Shown here in pieces: positions 35,743-45,652 of a stretch of 64,000 bases of DNA (positions are counted from its first letter, which is position 1; the number at the start of each line of letters is the position of its first letter). This stretch comes from Bacteroidia bacterium. GTDB lineage: Bacteria; Bacteroidota; Bacteroidia; J057. Location of the stretch: NCBI GenBank assembly GCA_022760475.1, contig JALEFZ010000020.1, forward strand, positions 186,001-250,000, written 5' to 3'. The notes beneath the pieces were generated by a model. It did not search any database, was not told where the DNA came from, and saw nothing but the letters and a program-made list of their open reading frames with translations. The translations under genes were made by a program, and so were the position numbers.

Positions 35743-37989
35743 ATGCAGATAAAAATAATTCTAGCCCTATTGTTAGGGCTAGGGCTCCAGTATACATTTG
35801 GGCAAAACCTTATTTCTCTAAGTGGCAGAATTTCGGGTATCACCAATGAAAGTGAGCAGACCATTTCAGGCCTCAACGGGGCGAGTATTCTTGCTATGCC
35901 AGGAAAAAGTGGTGCCATTAGCAATGAAAAAGGAAAATTTTCCTTCAAGGCCCCAGACTTCGCCCAATACCTGATTGTGTCCTATCCAGGTTATCAAACA
36001 GATAGCCTTGCCATTAATGGCATGCGAGAATTTGAAATCCTCCTAAAAAAGGACTTTGCCGCTGACTCCGTCATCATCGAAGCCAATAATTCAGGCTCCT
36101 CTATTGATCCATTTAAAACTCAACTGAGCGAAGTCTTGAATCAAAAGGAGCTTCTAAAAGCAGCCTGCTGTAACCTGGGTGAGAGCTTTGAAACCAACGC
36201 CTCTGTCGACGTACAGTTTGATGATGCCCTGACAGGAAGCAAACAAATCCAATTGCTGGGATTGGCAGGGCCTTATTCGCAGATCAGTATTGAATCCATG
36301 CCCGGCATCAGGGGAATTGCCAGTCGAATCGGACTAGACCTCATCCCTGGCCCCTGGATCTCAAGTATTCAAATATCAAGGGGAGCAGGATCCGTGGTAA
36401 ATGGCTACGAAGGATTTGTAGGTCAGATCAATGTGGAGTGGGAAAAACCTCAGACGGGCAAAAAGCTATTTGTTAATGGCTATGGAAACCTATTAGGAAG
36501 GTCTGAGCTTAATGTTAATAGTTCCCAAATGATTAACAACAAAATAGGAACAACTTTTTTGCTTCATGGCAACCTCCGACCTTCTCAAATAGATCGTAAC
36601 GGAGATAATTTCCTTGATGTCCCGCGATCACGGCAAATAAACCTTGCCAACAGGTGGTATTTCAGCAATGAAAGAAATCTTCAGGCTCAGTTGGGTTTGC
36701 AAATCGTGGAAGACCAAAAAGAAATAGGACAAATCACTGGTCCCATCCAAGGGGCATTCAATACATCACAAAGGAGGTATTGGATGAAAGTTGGATGGGT
36801 AAATCCCCAAAGAGCTGGGGAGAGTCTGGGTTTTCAGGCACTATACCTTGACCATAGGCAGGAAAATCAAATGAGTGGACTCCCCTCATGGGAAGGTGGC
36901 TTCAATGCCAGACAGCAGTCCTCATATGCCAACCTCATTTATCAAAATTACATCTTCAATCCCAATCATAGGATCAGGCTGGGAGGAAATCTGCAATTTG
37001 ATCAGATAGAGGAATTTGTCCCACAGATATCAACCCAGTTCTCTTTTAATGAATGGGTACCGGGGATTTTTGGAGAATATACCTATCGCTACAAAGAATC
37101 CCTCCGAATAATTGCCGGCCTGAGGGGAGATTTCCATAATATTTGGGGCTTTTTCCTGACTCCAAGGCTACATTTTCTCTACAAACCCGACCAGAAAACC
37201 AGCATCAGGATTTCGGGAGGGCGAGGACAACGGACTGCCAATGTTTTCGCTGAAAACCTGAGTAGATTGATCAGCCAGCGGGAGTTGAGGACTCAGAATG
37301 ATAGCCGTTATACCGGCCTGGCTTACAACTTTTCTCCAGAAGTGGGCTGGAACATGGGGTTCAATCTCAGCCGGGACCTGAAGATCAATTATCGCCCAAT
37401 GCAAGTAAGGGCCGAATACTTCCTTACAATTTTTAGCCAATTGAACGTAGTGGACATGGAAAATCCCAGATTCCTGGATATCTATCCCCTTGAGGGAGAG
37501 GCCGTAGCCCATAGCCTACTCACAGAGGTTAAATTGGAACTACACAGACGCCTTGAAATCAAGGGCGCATATAAATTCCAAAGAAATATCATCGACTATA
37601 AAAGTGGAAGTCTGGATCGCCCATTTCTCCCCAGGCACCGGGCTTATCTCAATGGTTCTTTCAGCAGCAGAAGCAAATGGACATTTGACTTTACTGGCCA
37701 ATTTATAGGAAGTCAGCGCATTCCATTTACGGACAGCAATCCTGTAGAATTTCAACTGGCCAGTTCAAGTCCAGCCTACTTTATGCTTCATGCTCAAATC
37801 AGCAAAACAATTGGCAAAAAGTGGTTCGTCTACCTGGGGGGAGATAACCTCCTGAATTTCAGGCAAAGTTATCCGATCCTCGATCCCAATGGAGACTTTA
37901 GCTTCTTTGATGCAAGTCTTGTATGGGGACCCATAGTAGGAAGAATGGTATACGCAGGCTTCAGATTCAGCATTGACCAGAAAGAATAA
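35743..37989 (+). CDS. TonB-dependent outer membrane receptor
   Basis: A 748-residue receptor with signal peptide (ALLLGLGLQYTFG), a carboxypeptidase-like N-terminal beta domain (about 25-105) that is shortened relative to SusC proteins, a plug (about 125-235) with SKQIQLLGLAGPYSQISIES and SIQISRGAGSVVNGYEGFVG, and a beta-barrel ending in GRMVYAGFRFSIDQKE-like strand. The plug start contains KAACCNLGESFETN; this CC feature marks receptors of the same locus type that carry HMA partners. Substrate is probably a metal or metal-chelate, with copper the first guess. It uses TonB/ExbBD from elsewhere in the genome. Confidence 0.9.
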   Translation: MQIKIILALLLGLGLQYTFGQNLISLSGRISGITNESEQTISGLNGASILAMPGKSGAISNEKGKFSFKAPDFAQYLIVSYPGYQTDSLAINGMREFEILLKKDFAADSVIIEANNSGSSIDPFKTQLSEVLNQKELLKAACCNLGESFETNASVDVQFDDALTGSKQIQLLGLAGPYSQISIESMPGIRGIASRIGLDLIPGPWISSIQISRGAGSVVNGYEGFVGQINVEWEKPQTGKKLFVNGYGNLLGRSELNVNSSQMINNKIGTTFLLHGNLRPSQIDRNGDNFLDVPRSRQINLANRWYFSNERNLQAQLGLQIVEDQKEIGQITGPIQGAFNTSQRRYWMKVGWVNPQRAGESLGFQALYLDHRQENQMSGLPSWEGGFNARQQSSYANLIYQNYIFNPNHRIRLGGNLQFDQIEEFVPQISTQFSFNEWVPGIFGEYTYRYKESLRIIAGLRGDFHNIWGFFLTPRLHFLYKPDQKTSIRISGGRGQRTANVFAENLSRLISQRELRTQNDSRYTGLAYNFSPEVGWNMGFNLSRDLKINYRPMQVRAEYFLTIFSQLNVVDMENPRFLDIYPLEGEAVAHSLLTEVKLELHRRLEIKGAYKFQRNIIDYKSGSLDRPFLPRHRAYLNGSFSSRSKWTFDFTGQFIGSQRIPFTDSNPVEFQLASSSPAYFMLHAQISKTIGKKWFVYLGGDNLLNFRQSYPILDPNGDFSFFDASLVWGPIVGRMVYAGFRFSIDQKE

Positions 37990-38064
37990 AAAAAATAGCA
38001 ATTGCCATTTTTATTGGAAATAATAGTTCTATTAACTTGTTTATGGATTTAAATACCAAAAATT

Positions 38065-38421
38065 ATGGCATATGACTTACAGTTGGCTGATCGAATTCGC
38101 CAAAACCTAAAAGAGAGAGCTGTTATTTTTTCAGAGAAGTTGATGTTTGGGGGAATTTGCTTCATGGTAGATGGCAAAATGTGTCTGGGAGTTGTAAAGG
38201 AAGACCTCATGGCAAGAATTGGAGAAGAAACCTACCCGGAGGCCATCAAGATGAAGGGTGCCAGAGACATGGATTTCACCAAAAGGCCCATGAAGGGCTA
38301 TGCCTTTGTTTCACCTGAAGGAGTAGACATGGATAGTGACTTGGAAGCCTGGATTCAAATGTGCCTGGACTTCAATCCCAAGGCGAAAGCCAGCAAAAAG
38401 AAAAAAGCAGATAAGGCATAA
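38065..38421 (+). CDS. TfoX N-terminal domain protein
   Basis: A 118-residue protein with the TfoX/Sxy N-terminal domain: ERAVIFSEKLMFGGICFMVD, LMARIGEETYPEAIKMKGAR and DFTKRPMKGYAFVSPEGV. In gamma-proteobacteria TfoX regulates competence, but single-domain homologues in Bacteroidota have no known role. The tail is very lysine-rich. The terminator hairpin overlaps the stop codon. Confidence 0.88.
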   Translation: MAYDLQLADRIRQNLKERAVIFSEKLMFGGICFMVDGKMCLGVVKEDLMARIGEETYPEAIKMKGARDMDFTKRPMKGYAFVSPEGVDMDSDLEAWIQMCLDFNPKAKASKKKKADKA

Positions 38422-38437
38422 GGCTTTATCTGCTTTT
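38407..38437. terminator. Bidirectional terminator between TfoX-like gene and mutS
   Basis: GCAGATAAGGC pairs with GCTTTATCTGC (one G-U) around a 5-nt loop. On the plus strand TTTT follows; on the minus strand an A-run becomes a T-run (TTTTTTCTTTTT), so it can end both transcripts. It overlaps the last codons of the TfoX-like gene. Confidence 0.75.
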
Positions 38438-38456
38438 CATTGAGGCATCATCATTA

Positions 38457-41144
38457 TCAGGCGGCCCCATTGCCATTGGGAGCAGGTTCTTCTACCAAGG
38501 CAGATTTTATCTCTTGCAGTTTCAGCAAGGCTTCAACAGGTGTCATCCTATCTATATCCAATCCTGAAAGAATATTTCTAATTTTGAGGGTATCAGCATC
38601 TTTGAGTTCAAACATATTCAATTGAACCGTAGGCTTATTTGAGAATTTCACCCCTTTTGCAGCCTTTTTATCTGAAACCCTCGCCTTTTCAAAATGCTTT
38701 AGCAATTGATTGGCTCTTTTGACCAGGTCTTTAGGCATACCTGCCATGGCAGCCACATTGATCCCAAAAGAATGCTCAGAACCACCGGGCTTCAGGGTTC
38801 GCAAAAACAGAATTTGGCCATCTACCTCTTTCACTGAGACATTGTAGTTTTTGACACGTTCCAGACGGCTTTCCAGTTCGTTGAGTTCGTGGTAGTGGGT
38901 AGCAAACAGGGTTTTTGCACGTACATTGGGGGTCTCATGAATGTACTCGACCAATGCCCATGCAATGGAGACTCCATCATAGGTGCTGGTCCCTCGACCG
39001 ATTTCATCCAGAAGGATCAAAGATTTTTCGGTCGCATTGTTCACAATTTGTGCCGTCTCATTCATTTCTACCATGAAGGTAGACTCTCCTGAGGATATAT
39101 TGTCTGAAGCACCTACCCGGGTGAATATTTTATCGACAATTCCTACACGAGCTTCTTTCGCAGGCACATAACATCCCATTTGAGCCATTAGGGCGATGAG
39201 GGCGGTTTGCCTGAGCAAGGCTGATTTACCAGCCATATTTGGCCCAGTAATGATGATGACTTGTTGATCTTCCTTATCCAGGTAGATGTCATTGGGGATA
39301 TAAGGAGCCTCTGGGGGAAGCGCTGTTTCAATCACTGGATGCCTCCCCTGATTGATGTGTAAGACATCTGAGCCATCCACTTGTGGCTTGGAGTAGTTCC
39401 TGTATTGTGCTACCCTGGCGAAGCCCAGCATCATGTCTAGTTCCGCTAGCAATTTTGCATTTTGCTGATAGCAATTCAGGTGGTTTTGGAGTAAGCCGAT
39501 GAAGTGCTGGTAAATTTCGTATTCAAGTGAAAGGATATGTTCCTCTGCATTGAGAATCTTTTCTTCATAACCTTTCAACTCTTCCGTGATATACCTCTCG
39601 GCATTGGTGAGGGTCTGCTTTCTGATCCACTCTTGCGGCACCTTATCTTTGTGGGCATGGGTTACTTCCAGGTAATAACCGAATACTTTATTGAATCCCA
39701 CCTTCAAGGAGGAAATCCCAGTACGCTCGATTTCTCTTCTTTGCATAGCCAGAAGAAGGCCCCTGGAATTGCTCTTAATCTCTCTCAGCTCATCCAATTG
39801 TTCGGAAACTCCGTCCCTAATGACCTTCCCATCGCTGATAGAACTACTTACCTCATCGAGTAAATAGGTCTGCAGCACTTCAAGTGCAGGGCCTGGATCT
39901 ACAAACTGTGCCCCATGCTTGCTCAGCGCCTGGGAACCGAAGGTATCCAGGATTTGGCAAATGGGTGCAATCCTTGCCAGAGAGTCCCTAAGCACGACAG
40001 CTTCTTTCGGGGAAACCCTGGCAGTGGCGACCTTGGAAGCCAGCCTCTCCAGGTCTCCCATACATTTGAAATGCCCTGAAAGCTCCTCTAGCTGGAAAGG
40101 TTTATCCAGGAATGTCTCCACAATATCTAAACGCTGTTTGATTTGCTGGAGATCTTTGAGGGGCAGCAAGATTGCCCGCCTCAGCATCCTGGCTCCCATA
40201 CTGGTCAATGTGTGATCAATGACATCCACCAATGCTTTTCCATCATGGTGCAAGGGTTGTAACAATTCAAGGTTACGGACGGTGAAGGGGTCCAGCCAAA
40301 CAAACTCAGAATCATCAAAGCGGTAAATGCGATTGATGTGTCCAAGATTCTTTTGGTGAGAATCATTGAGGTAATGAATGATGGCCCCAGCTGCAATGAT
40401 TCCATTTTCCTCCTCTTCCACCCCAAAACCCTTGAGTGAACTGGTCTGGAACAAGCCCTGGAGCTTTTCTCTGGCATAATCTGCCTGGAAGACCCAATCC
40501 TCAAGCCTGGAAAGGTAAAATTTATCACCAAAGGTCTCAGTAAACTTCCTCATGTCCTTGCGAGGCACAATTACCTCTGAAGGTTGGAGGGTATGGATGA
40601 TCTTCTCGATATCAGCATATGAGCCAGAGAGGCAAAAAAAGTCTCCGGTTGAAACTTCAATAAAGGAAGTAGCAACTTCTCTGCTATTGGGAAAATGCAC
40701 AGAAGCCAGGTAATTGTTTTTATTTGCCTCGAGTACTTTGTCATTCAGGGTAATTCCAGGAGAAACCAATTCTGTTACCCCTCTCTTAACGATCCCTTTG
40801 GCTTGCTTTGGGTCTTCTAATTGATCACAAACGGCAACCCTTCGCCCTGCTCGCACCAACTTGGGAAGGTAGGTATCAAGGGCATGATGTGGGAATCCTG
40901 CCAACTCTGTATCAGCAGAACCATTGTTCCTATGAGTCAGAACAATCCCCAGGATTTTGGCCACCTCTACTGCATCCTTACCAAAAGTCTCGTAGAAATC
41001 CCCCACCCTAAACAGCAGAACTGTTCCGGGATATTGCGCTTTGATGGCATAATACTGCTTCATCAAAGGGGTTTCCTTCTTCTTCTTTAGCTTGCTTTTC
41101 GTACCGTCTTTTCTGGGTCTGGCCAAAATATTTTCTTTTAACAT
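38457..41144 (-). CDS. mutS: DNA mismatch repair protein MutS
   Basis: An 895-residue MutS1 that binds mismatches and starts repair. The ATG at 41142-41144 is preferred to a TTG five codons upstream. The mismatch-reading motif is VGDFYETFGKDA (Phe-x-Glu), followed by connector and clamp regions; the ATPase has the Walker A ITGPNMAGKSALLRQTALI, the Q-like ASDNISSGESTFMVEM, Walker B LILLDEIGRGTSTYDG and ATHYHELNELE. The N-terminus carries an unusual lysine-rich stretch (TKSKLKKKKE). mutL is not nearby. Confidence 0.97.
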   Translation of the reverse strand: MLKENILARPRKDGTKSKLKKKKETPLMKQYYAIKAQYPGTVLLFRVGDFYETFGKDAVEVAKILGIVLTHRNNGSADTELAGFPHHALDTYLPKLVRAGRRVAVCDQLEDPKQAKGIVKRGVTELVSPGITLNDKVLEANKNNYLASVHFPNSREVATSFIEVSTGDFFCLSGSYADIEKIIHTLQPSEVIVPRKDMRKFTETFGDKFYLSRLEDWVFQADYAREKLQGLFQTSSLKGFGVEEEENGIIAAGAIIHYLNDSHQKNLGHINRIYRFDDSEFVWLDPFTVRNLELLQPLHHDGKALVDVIDHTLTSMGARMLRRAILLPLKDLQQIKQRLDIVETFLDKPFQLEELSGHFKCMGDLERLASKVATARVSPKEAVVLRDSLARIAPICQILDTFGSQALSKHGAQFVDPGPALEVLQTYLLDEVSSSISDGKVIRDGVSEQLDELREIKSNSRGLLLAMQRREIERTGISSLKVGFNKVFGYYLEVTHAHKDKVPQEWIRKQTLTNAERYITEELKGYEEKILNAEEHILSLEYEIYQHFIGLLQNHLNCYQQNAKLLAELDMMLGFARVAQYRNYSKPQVDGSDVLHINQGRHPVIETALPPEAPYIPNDIYLDKEDQQVIIITGPNMAGKSALLRQTALIALMAQMGCYVPAKEARVGIVDKIFTRVGASDNISSGESTFMVEMNETAQIVNNATEKSLILLDEIGRGTSTYDGVSIAWALVEYIHETPNVRAKTLFATHYHELNELESRLERVKNYNVSVKEVDGQILFLRTLKPGGSEHSFGINVAAMAGMPKDLVKRANQLLKHFEKARVSDKKAAKGVKFSNKPTVQLNMFELKDADTLKIRNILSGLDIDRMTPVEALLKLQEIKSALVEEPAPNGNGAA

Positions 41145-41282
41145 TAAGGGGAAATACAATTTAGCCAGAATAAGGAGGACTCAGAACTCCGATTGTCCAC
41201 AAGTGTGGGAAATTAAATTCCACAAACTTGACTGCTTGTCAATTGATATCTTGTATTTCCATTCACCTCCAACTACACCTTT

Positions 41283-41750
41283 ATGATTCGATTTTTAGTA
41301 CTCCTCCTAGCGGCTCTTACCAATATTGGCATTGCTCAAAATAATTCTGTCCACGGACACGACTTTGATTTCTGGTTGGGCAAATGGGATGTTTTCAAAT
41401 TTAATACAGATACACTGGTAGGCAAAAGCCATATTGAAAGCATCATTGATTCAGTTGCCTTGCTGGAGAATTATCATTCTGTCAAAAGTACCTTCAAAGG
41501 AAAAAGCATCAACAAATACGACAAGGCGCTGGGTGTATGGGATCAATTTTGGGTTGACAATTCGGGTTTAACCCTTCGAATCCAGGGAAATCTCACAGAA
41601 GGAGCCATGGTCATGGGCAATGAAAACAATAAAATCACATGGAAACCTCTGGCTGGAGACCGAGTACGGCAGACTTGGGAAATCAAGAACCAGAAAGATG
41701 GTAAGTGGAAAACTGTTTTCGATGGAGAATACAGGAGAAGAAAAGAGTAA
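41283..41750 (+). CDS. Exported DUF1579-like hypothetical protein
   Basis: A 155-residue secreted protein with signal peptide (VLLLAALTNIGIAQ). Its body has the pattern HGHDFDFWLGKWDVFKFN, followed by GVWDQFWVDNSGLTLRIQG and GDRVRQTWEIK, resembling the small lipocalin-like DUF1579/THAP4-like proteins (WDFWxGxW). Function unknown. It is divergent from mutS and upstream of bshA. Confidence 0.75.
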   Translation: MIRFLVLLLAALTNIGIAQNNSVHGHDFDFWLGKWDVFKFNTDTLVGKSHIESIIDSVALLENYHSVKSTFKGKSINKYDKALGVWDQFWVDNSGLTLRIQGNLTEGAMVMGNENNKITWKPLAGDRVRQTWEIKNQKDGKWKTVFDGEYRRRKE

Positions 41751-41809
41751 AAGCTGTATTCTTCGTGACAAAATAAACTGAAAGCTATGCAGACTGAAAA
41801 ACAAAAAAC

Positions 41810-41817
41810 TATTTTTG
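41810..41817 (+). promoter_or_regulatory. Bacteroidota -7 promoter element for bshA
   Basis: TATTTTTG matches TAnnTTTG and lies 38 bp before the bshA ATG. Confidence 0.4.
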
Positions 41818-41855
41818 TTCGATGACGTTCTTGATTACAGACTTAATACCACAAA

Positions 41856-42995
41856 ATGAAAATTGGCGTAGTTTGCTATCCCACGTATGGGGGTAGTGGT
41901 GTTGTTGCTACAGAGTTGGGAAAAGCCCTTGCTCAACGTGGCCATCAGATTCACTTCATCACTTACAACCGCCCCATTCGCCTCTCCCTTTTTTCCGAGA
42001 ATATTTTTTTCCACCAGGTTCAAACAAAGGATTATCCCTTATTTGAATTTATACCTTATGAATCTGCATTGGCATCGACCATGGTAGATGTAGCCAGGTA
42101 CCACAACCTCGACCTCTTCCATGTTCACTATGCCATTCCACATGCTTCTGTGGCTTACCTCGCCAAGCAAATCCTTAAGGAGTATGACCTGGATGTTCCA
42201 GTTATTACCACCCTTCATGGTACCGATATTACACTTGTAGGGAAAAACCAGTCCTACGAGCCTGTGGTAAGTTTTTCTGTTGACCAAAGCGAAGGTGTTA
42301 CGGCTGTATCTAATTTCCTGAAAGAAGCGACTTATGAAAACTTCTCTGTCAGAAATGACATCAAGGTGATTTACAATTTTATTGATGAGTCCAGGTTTCA
42401 GCGAACGAATAAAGATCACTTCCGCAAGATGGTAACCCCTCAAAATGAAAAAATCCTCATTCACACCTCCAACTTCAGAAAAGTGAAAAGGGTACTGGAC
42501 GTGATGAAGATATTTGAAATCGTAAGGAAGGAAGTGCCATCTAAATTGCTGATGGTAGGAGACGGTCCTGATCGATCCAAGGCAGAAGAATATTGCCGTG
42601 AGCGGGGATTTTGCTCGGATGTGAGCTTCCTGGGAAGTCAAAACTCAGTAGAAGAGATTTACTCAATCGGAGATTTGTTTCTCCTTCCCTCTGCCAGCGA
42701 ATCATTCGGTTTGGCAGCTCTCGAGGCCATGGCCTGTAAGGTACCAGTAATTGCCTCAAATACAGGAGGTCTACCAGAACTGGTACTGGATGGTAGTACT
42801 GGTTTTACAAGTGATGTGGGTAAGGTTGAAAAAATGGCTGCTGATGCCATCCACATCCTTGAGGATGACAAGCGCTGGAAAGAGTTTTCAGATAATGCCT
42901 ATGCCCATTCACAAAATTTCTCCTTGAAAACCATTGTTCCCCAGTATGAGAAGTTTTATGAAGAAGTCATTGGCACACTTTCTTCTGTTTCATAG
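41856..42995 (+). CDS. bshA: N-acetyl-alpha-D-glucosaminyl L-malate synthase (bacillithiol pathway)
   Basis: A 379-residue GT4-family glycosyltransferase that joins UDP-GlcNAc to L-malate, the first step of bacillithiol synthesis. The start [18 protein letters not shown] and the following [13 protein letters not shown] and VSNFLKEAT are specific to BshA; the donor-binding C-terminal half has [19 protein letters not shown]. The other bsh genes are not nearby, as is usual in Bacteroidota. A matching promoter box stands before it and the DUF4834-type gene follows. Confidence 0.95.
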   Translation: MKIGVVCYPTYGGSGVVATELGKALAQRGHQIHFITYNRPIRLSLFSENIFFHQVQTKDYPLFEFIPYESALASTMVDVARYHNLDLFHVHYAIPHASVAYLAKQILKEYDLDVPVITTLHGTDITLVGKNQSYEPVVSFSVDQSEGVTAVSNFLKEATYENFSVRNDIKVIYNFIDESRFQRTNKDHFRKMVTPQNEKILIHTSNFRKVKRVLDVMKIFEIVRKEVPSKLLMVGDGPDRSKAEEYCRERGFCSDVSFLGSQNSVEEIYSIGDLFLLPSASESFGLAALEAMACKVPVIASNTGGLPELVLDGSTGFTSDVGKVEKMAADAIHILEDDKRWKEFSDNAYAHSQNFSLKTIVPQYEKFYEEVIGTLSSVS

Positions 42996-43029
42996 AAAGA
43001 TCCAGCAATAAGAATAGAAGTCAATCGTC

Positions 43030-43037
43030 TATTTTTG
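43030..43037 (+). promoter_or_regulatory. Bacteroidota -7 promoter element before the DUF4834-type gene
   Basis: TATTTTTG matches TAnnTTTG and lies 35 bp after bshA, giving a leader of about 85 nt to the ATG at 43126. Confidence 0.4.
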
Positions 43038-43125
43038 TAACAAAACTGCTCTCCTGCGTTTGTTAAATAGGAAGGCTTTTTGCATAATAAATCAAAGGCT
43101 TTCTGTTGGAGCAAATTTTTTGGAA

Positions 43126-43410
43126 ATGATCTTACTTTGGATAATTGGTATTGTAGTCGCTATTAACATTACTTTCAGATTGTTTGGGAATCAGATCCTG
43201 AACTTTGGACTCAAGCAAATGGTCAAAAGACTGGCCAAGCACAGTGAGGAGCAAAGTCAGGCCTACGCGAAATTCTATGCAGATGAAAGCAATAGAGAAA
43301 ACGTATTCGTGGACAGAGATGTGAAAGTATCTGCACCCAAAAGTCAGGAAAATAAAAAAATCAGTGAAGATGATATTGCGGAGGACATTGAGTTTGAAGA
43401 ATTGAAATAA
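43126..43410 (+). CDS. DUF4834-type small membrane protein
   Basis: A 94-residue protein with one N-terminal membrane segment (LLWIIGIVVAINITFRLFG) and an acidic cytosolic tail (KISEDDIAEDIEFEEL). The pattern resembles the DUF4834 family of Bacteroidota, which lies near ispE or tRNA-related genes; its role is unknown. The ATG at 43126 is preferred over a TTG at 43060 that would put a non-membrane stretch in front. It precedes ispE by 26 bp, so the two may be co-transcribed. Confidence 0.75.
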   Translation: MILLWIIGIVVAINITFRLFGNQILNFGLKQMVKRLAKHSEEQSQAYAKFYADESNRENVFVDRDVKVSAPKSQENKKISEDDIAEDIEFEELK

Positions 43411-43436
43411 TCATCTCCCTCGCCAAAAATAAATTA

Positions 43437-44216
43437 ATGCCTCAAAGCCTCTCCCTTAAGCCGCACGCAAAAATAAACCTCGGCTTGTTGATCAAGGGCA
43501 AACTGCCCAATGGTTATCATCTTCTTGAAACCCTTCTTTATCCCATTAAGGATATTCAGGACAGCTTGGTTTTGGAAAAATCCCAACAAAAGGGTTGTGC
43601 TTTCGAAATCCAGGGAATCAAACTGGATGGAGATCTCAAGGACAATCTTTGTGTAAGGGCTTATTATGCTCTTGTTGAACATTTGGGCGGCTTACCAGGA
43701 GTAAAGATCTCTCTTGAGAAAAATATCCCGGCAGGAGCAGGACTTGGGGGTGGCTCTTCTGACGCTGCTTTTACCCTAAGGGGACTAAATGAACTGTTTG
43801 AATTAGGCCTCACTCCAGACCAAATGGCTCCCATTGCAGCAAAACTGGGTGCAGACGTTCCGTTTTTCCTTTATGACAGTCCCATGTTAGCCAGTGGGAT
43901 CGGAACAGACCTTAGAACCGTAAATCTGGAAGTTCCCTTCATCATCAAGGTGTATCCTCAGGGAATTCATTCATCAACAGTCGCAGCCTATAAAGCGCTG
44001 GATTATACACAGTTTGACCATAAGCGTGAATTGTTGCCTGCCCTCCAGACAGAAATTAGCAATTGGAAAAATGTGCTGGTGAATGACCTGGAAGTACCCG
44101 TATTTGAGATGTATCCAGAGCTAAAATCCTTCAAAAATTCCCTTTACCAAGAAGGAGCCATATATGCTGCCATGTCAGGTAGTGGTTCAGCCATGTTCGG
44201 AATTTTCAAACATTAA
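43437..44216 (+). CDS. ispE: 4-diphosphocytidyl-2-C-methyl-D-erythritol kinase
   Basis: A 259-residue GHMP kinase of the non-mevalonate isoprenoid pathway. The start is ATG at 43437. It shows PHAKINLGLLIKGKLPNGYH, the GHMP loop IPAGAGLGGGSSDAAFTL and the C-terminal AAMSGSGSAMFGIF. Presence of the MEP route fits Cytophagales. The terminator lies about 200 bp after the stop codon. Confidence 0.96.
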   Translation: MPQSLSLKPHAKINLGLLIKGKLPNGYHLLETLLYPIKDIQDSLVLEKSQQKGCAFEIQGIKLDGDLKDNLCVRAYYALVEHLGGLPGVKISLEKNIPAGAGLGGGSSDAAFTLRGLNELFELGLTPDQMAPIAAKLGADVPFFLYDSPMLASGIGTDLRTVNLEVPFIIKVYPQGIHSSTVAAYKALDYTQFDHKRELLPALQTEISNWKNVLVNDLEVPVFEMYPELKSFKNSLYQEGAIYAAMSGSGSAMFGIFKH

Positions 44217-44419
44217 TTTACTTTTTACGTTCAAAGTATTAGCAGCCAGAAAACACGTAATCCTTTACCAATCACCTCTTTTAACCATCCCAAAACTCAA
44301 CACAAGGAGTTATCACTAGGTCAAGGTTTGCATTACCTCTGGTTCTGTAAACAAGCCCTAAGAATTCGTTCTTTCTTCATAGAAAGGGCTCAAGCCCGTA
44401 ATATATGATGGTTACTTAG

Positions 44420-44448
44420 GGGTGTCGTATTTCGCGACACCCTCTTTT
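44420..44448 (+). terminator. Terminator downstream of ispE
   Basis: GGGTGTCG and CGACACCC form an 8-bp stem with a 7-nt loop, followed by TCTTTT. It overlaps the 3' end of the convergent kinase gene by 2 bp. Confidence 0.85.
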
Positions 44449-45652
44449 ACTTCCCCTTTGGCAACAATACCCTGAAAGTTGTCCCCTTCCCTACTTCTGA
44501 GTGTTTTACAAAGATCTTTCCTCCATGATAAATTTCCACGATTCGTTTGGTCAGGCTTAGGCCAAGTCCCCAACCTCTCTTTTTGGTTGTAAAGCCAGGC
44601 TCAAATACCTTTTTAATATTGGATTTTGGGATGCCCTTCCCTGTATCTGTCACATCGATGAAATAATCATCCCCTTTTACACCTGCTTCGACTGATATTT
44701 CCCCTTTTTCCTGTTGAATAGCGTCCAGAGAGTTTTTCAGTAAATTCTCAATCACCCAATCAAACAACTGAGGGTTAACCATTAAACTTGCTCCAGCAGG
44801 TAGGGGATTATAGACACTTAATTCAATATTTCCTTTTCGGGTCATGCGCTTACCCAGATAAGTTGAAGAGCGGTCTAGGATGGTTTGTACCTCCACATTT
44901 TCCAATTCAGGCACAGATCCAATCTTAGAAAATCTTTCGGTAATCGTTTCTAGCCTCAACACATCTTTCTCCATCTCTCCTACCAACTCTTGATCCTGGG
45001 GATTGCCCTCAGTTTGCATCTTGAATAATTCTACCCAGGCCATAAGACTTGATACGGGGGTTCCCAATTGGTGGGCGGTTTCCTTTGCCAAGCCTACCCA
45101 AACCCTGTTTTGTTCGTTTCGCTTGGCAATGGCAAATCCAGCAAAGACGATTCCGATAAAGGTAAAAGCGACCAGTAACTGCGCCAGGGGAAACCATCTC
45201 AATTGCTTTAAGAGCGAAGACTCACCATAAACCACTTGCTGATATTTGTCCTTGTCATATTCTACCTTTATAGGTTCGTACTGAGACATGAACTCACGGA
45301 CTTTTTGCTTTAGATATATTTCGCGCCTTCTTTCATCCCATTCTTCCGGGAGGTTTAGGTTATCAGATTGGATTGCATTGAGGTCTCCAAGCAGGATTTT
45401 AGGGATTTTATTCTCCTGGATGATCCGGGTATACATAAATGCCCTTGCTTCATCGAGGGCAATAATGGGATCTTCTTCAGGTTCTGCCGCCAAAAATCCC
45501 AATGCATCTGCATACAATTGTACACTGGCTTGTTCTTTACGAGATAATTCTCTGGCCAAATAATTAGAGTATAACAAAGATCCCAGTACAATAAAGCCTG
45601 CAATCCCATATATCAATACCCTGTTCATCGACCTTAATTCAAATGAAAACAT
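44447..45652 (-). CDS. Membrane sensor histidine kinase
   Basis: A 401-residue kinase. One membrane segment near the N-terminus (residues about 12-30), an extracytoplasmic region (about 35-165), a second segment (about 170-190; LLVAFTFIGIVFAGFAIA), then HisKA with the phosphoacceptor in KETAHQLGTPVSSLMAW and HATPase_c with DTGKGIPKSN and GWGLGLSLTKRIV. The short periplasmic region and the ETAHQLGTP motif are frequent in Bacteroidota kinases, PorY included, but no response regulator lies beside it, so the pathway is unknown. Confidence 0.9.
   Translation of the reverse strand: MFSFELRSMNRVLIYGIAGFIVLGSLLYSNYLARELSRKEQASVQLYADALGFLAAEPEEDPIIALDEARAFMYTRIIQENKIPKILLGDLNAIQSDNLNLPEEWDERRREIYLKQKVREFMSQYEPIKVEYDKDKYQQVVYGESSLLKQLRWFPLAQLLVAFTFIGIVFAGFAIAKRNEQNRVWVGLAKETAHQLGTPVSSLMAWVELFKMQTEGNPQDQELVGEMEKDVLRLETITERFSKIGSVPELENVEVQTILDRSSTYLGKRMTRKGNIELSVYNPLPAGASLMVNPQLFDWVIENLLKNSLDAIQQEKGEISVEAGVKGDDYFIDVTDTGKGIPKSNIKKVFEPGFTTKKRGWGLGLSLTKRIVEIYHGGKIFVKHSEVGKGTTFRVLLPKGK

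Noticed and set aside
37990-38020. Palindrome around GCAATTGC after the TonB receptor gene as a terminator.
   Set aside because: The RNA stem would be weak and A/T-only apart from four pairs, with a mismatch; not called.
41195-41235. TTGTCCACA near mutS as a DnaA box, with a TGTGG/CCACA repeat.
   Set aside because: It has a mismatch in the core and stands alone; the repeat needs an extra base. The pair at 4990 is much stronger.
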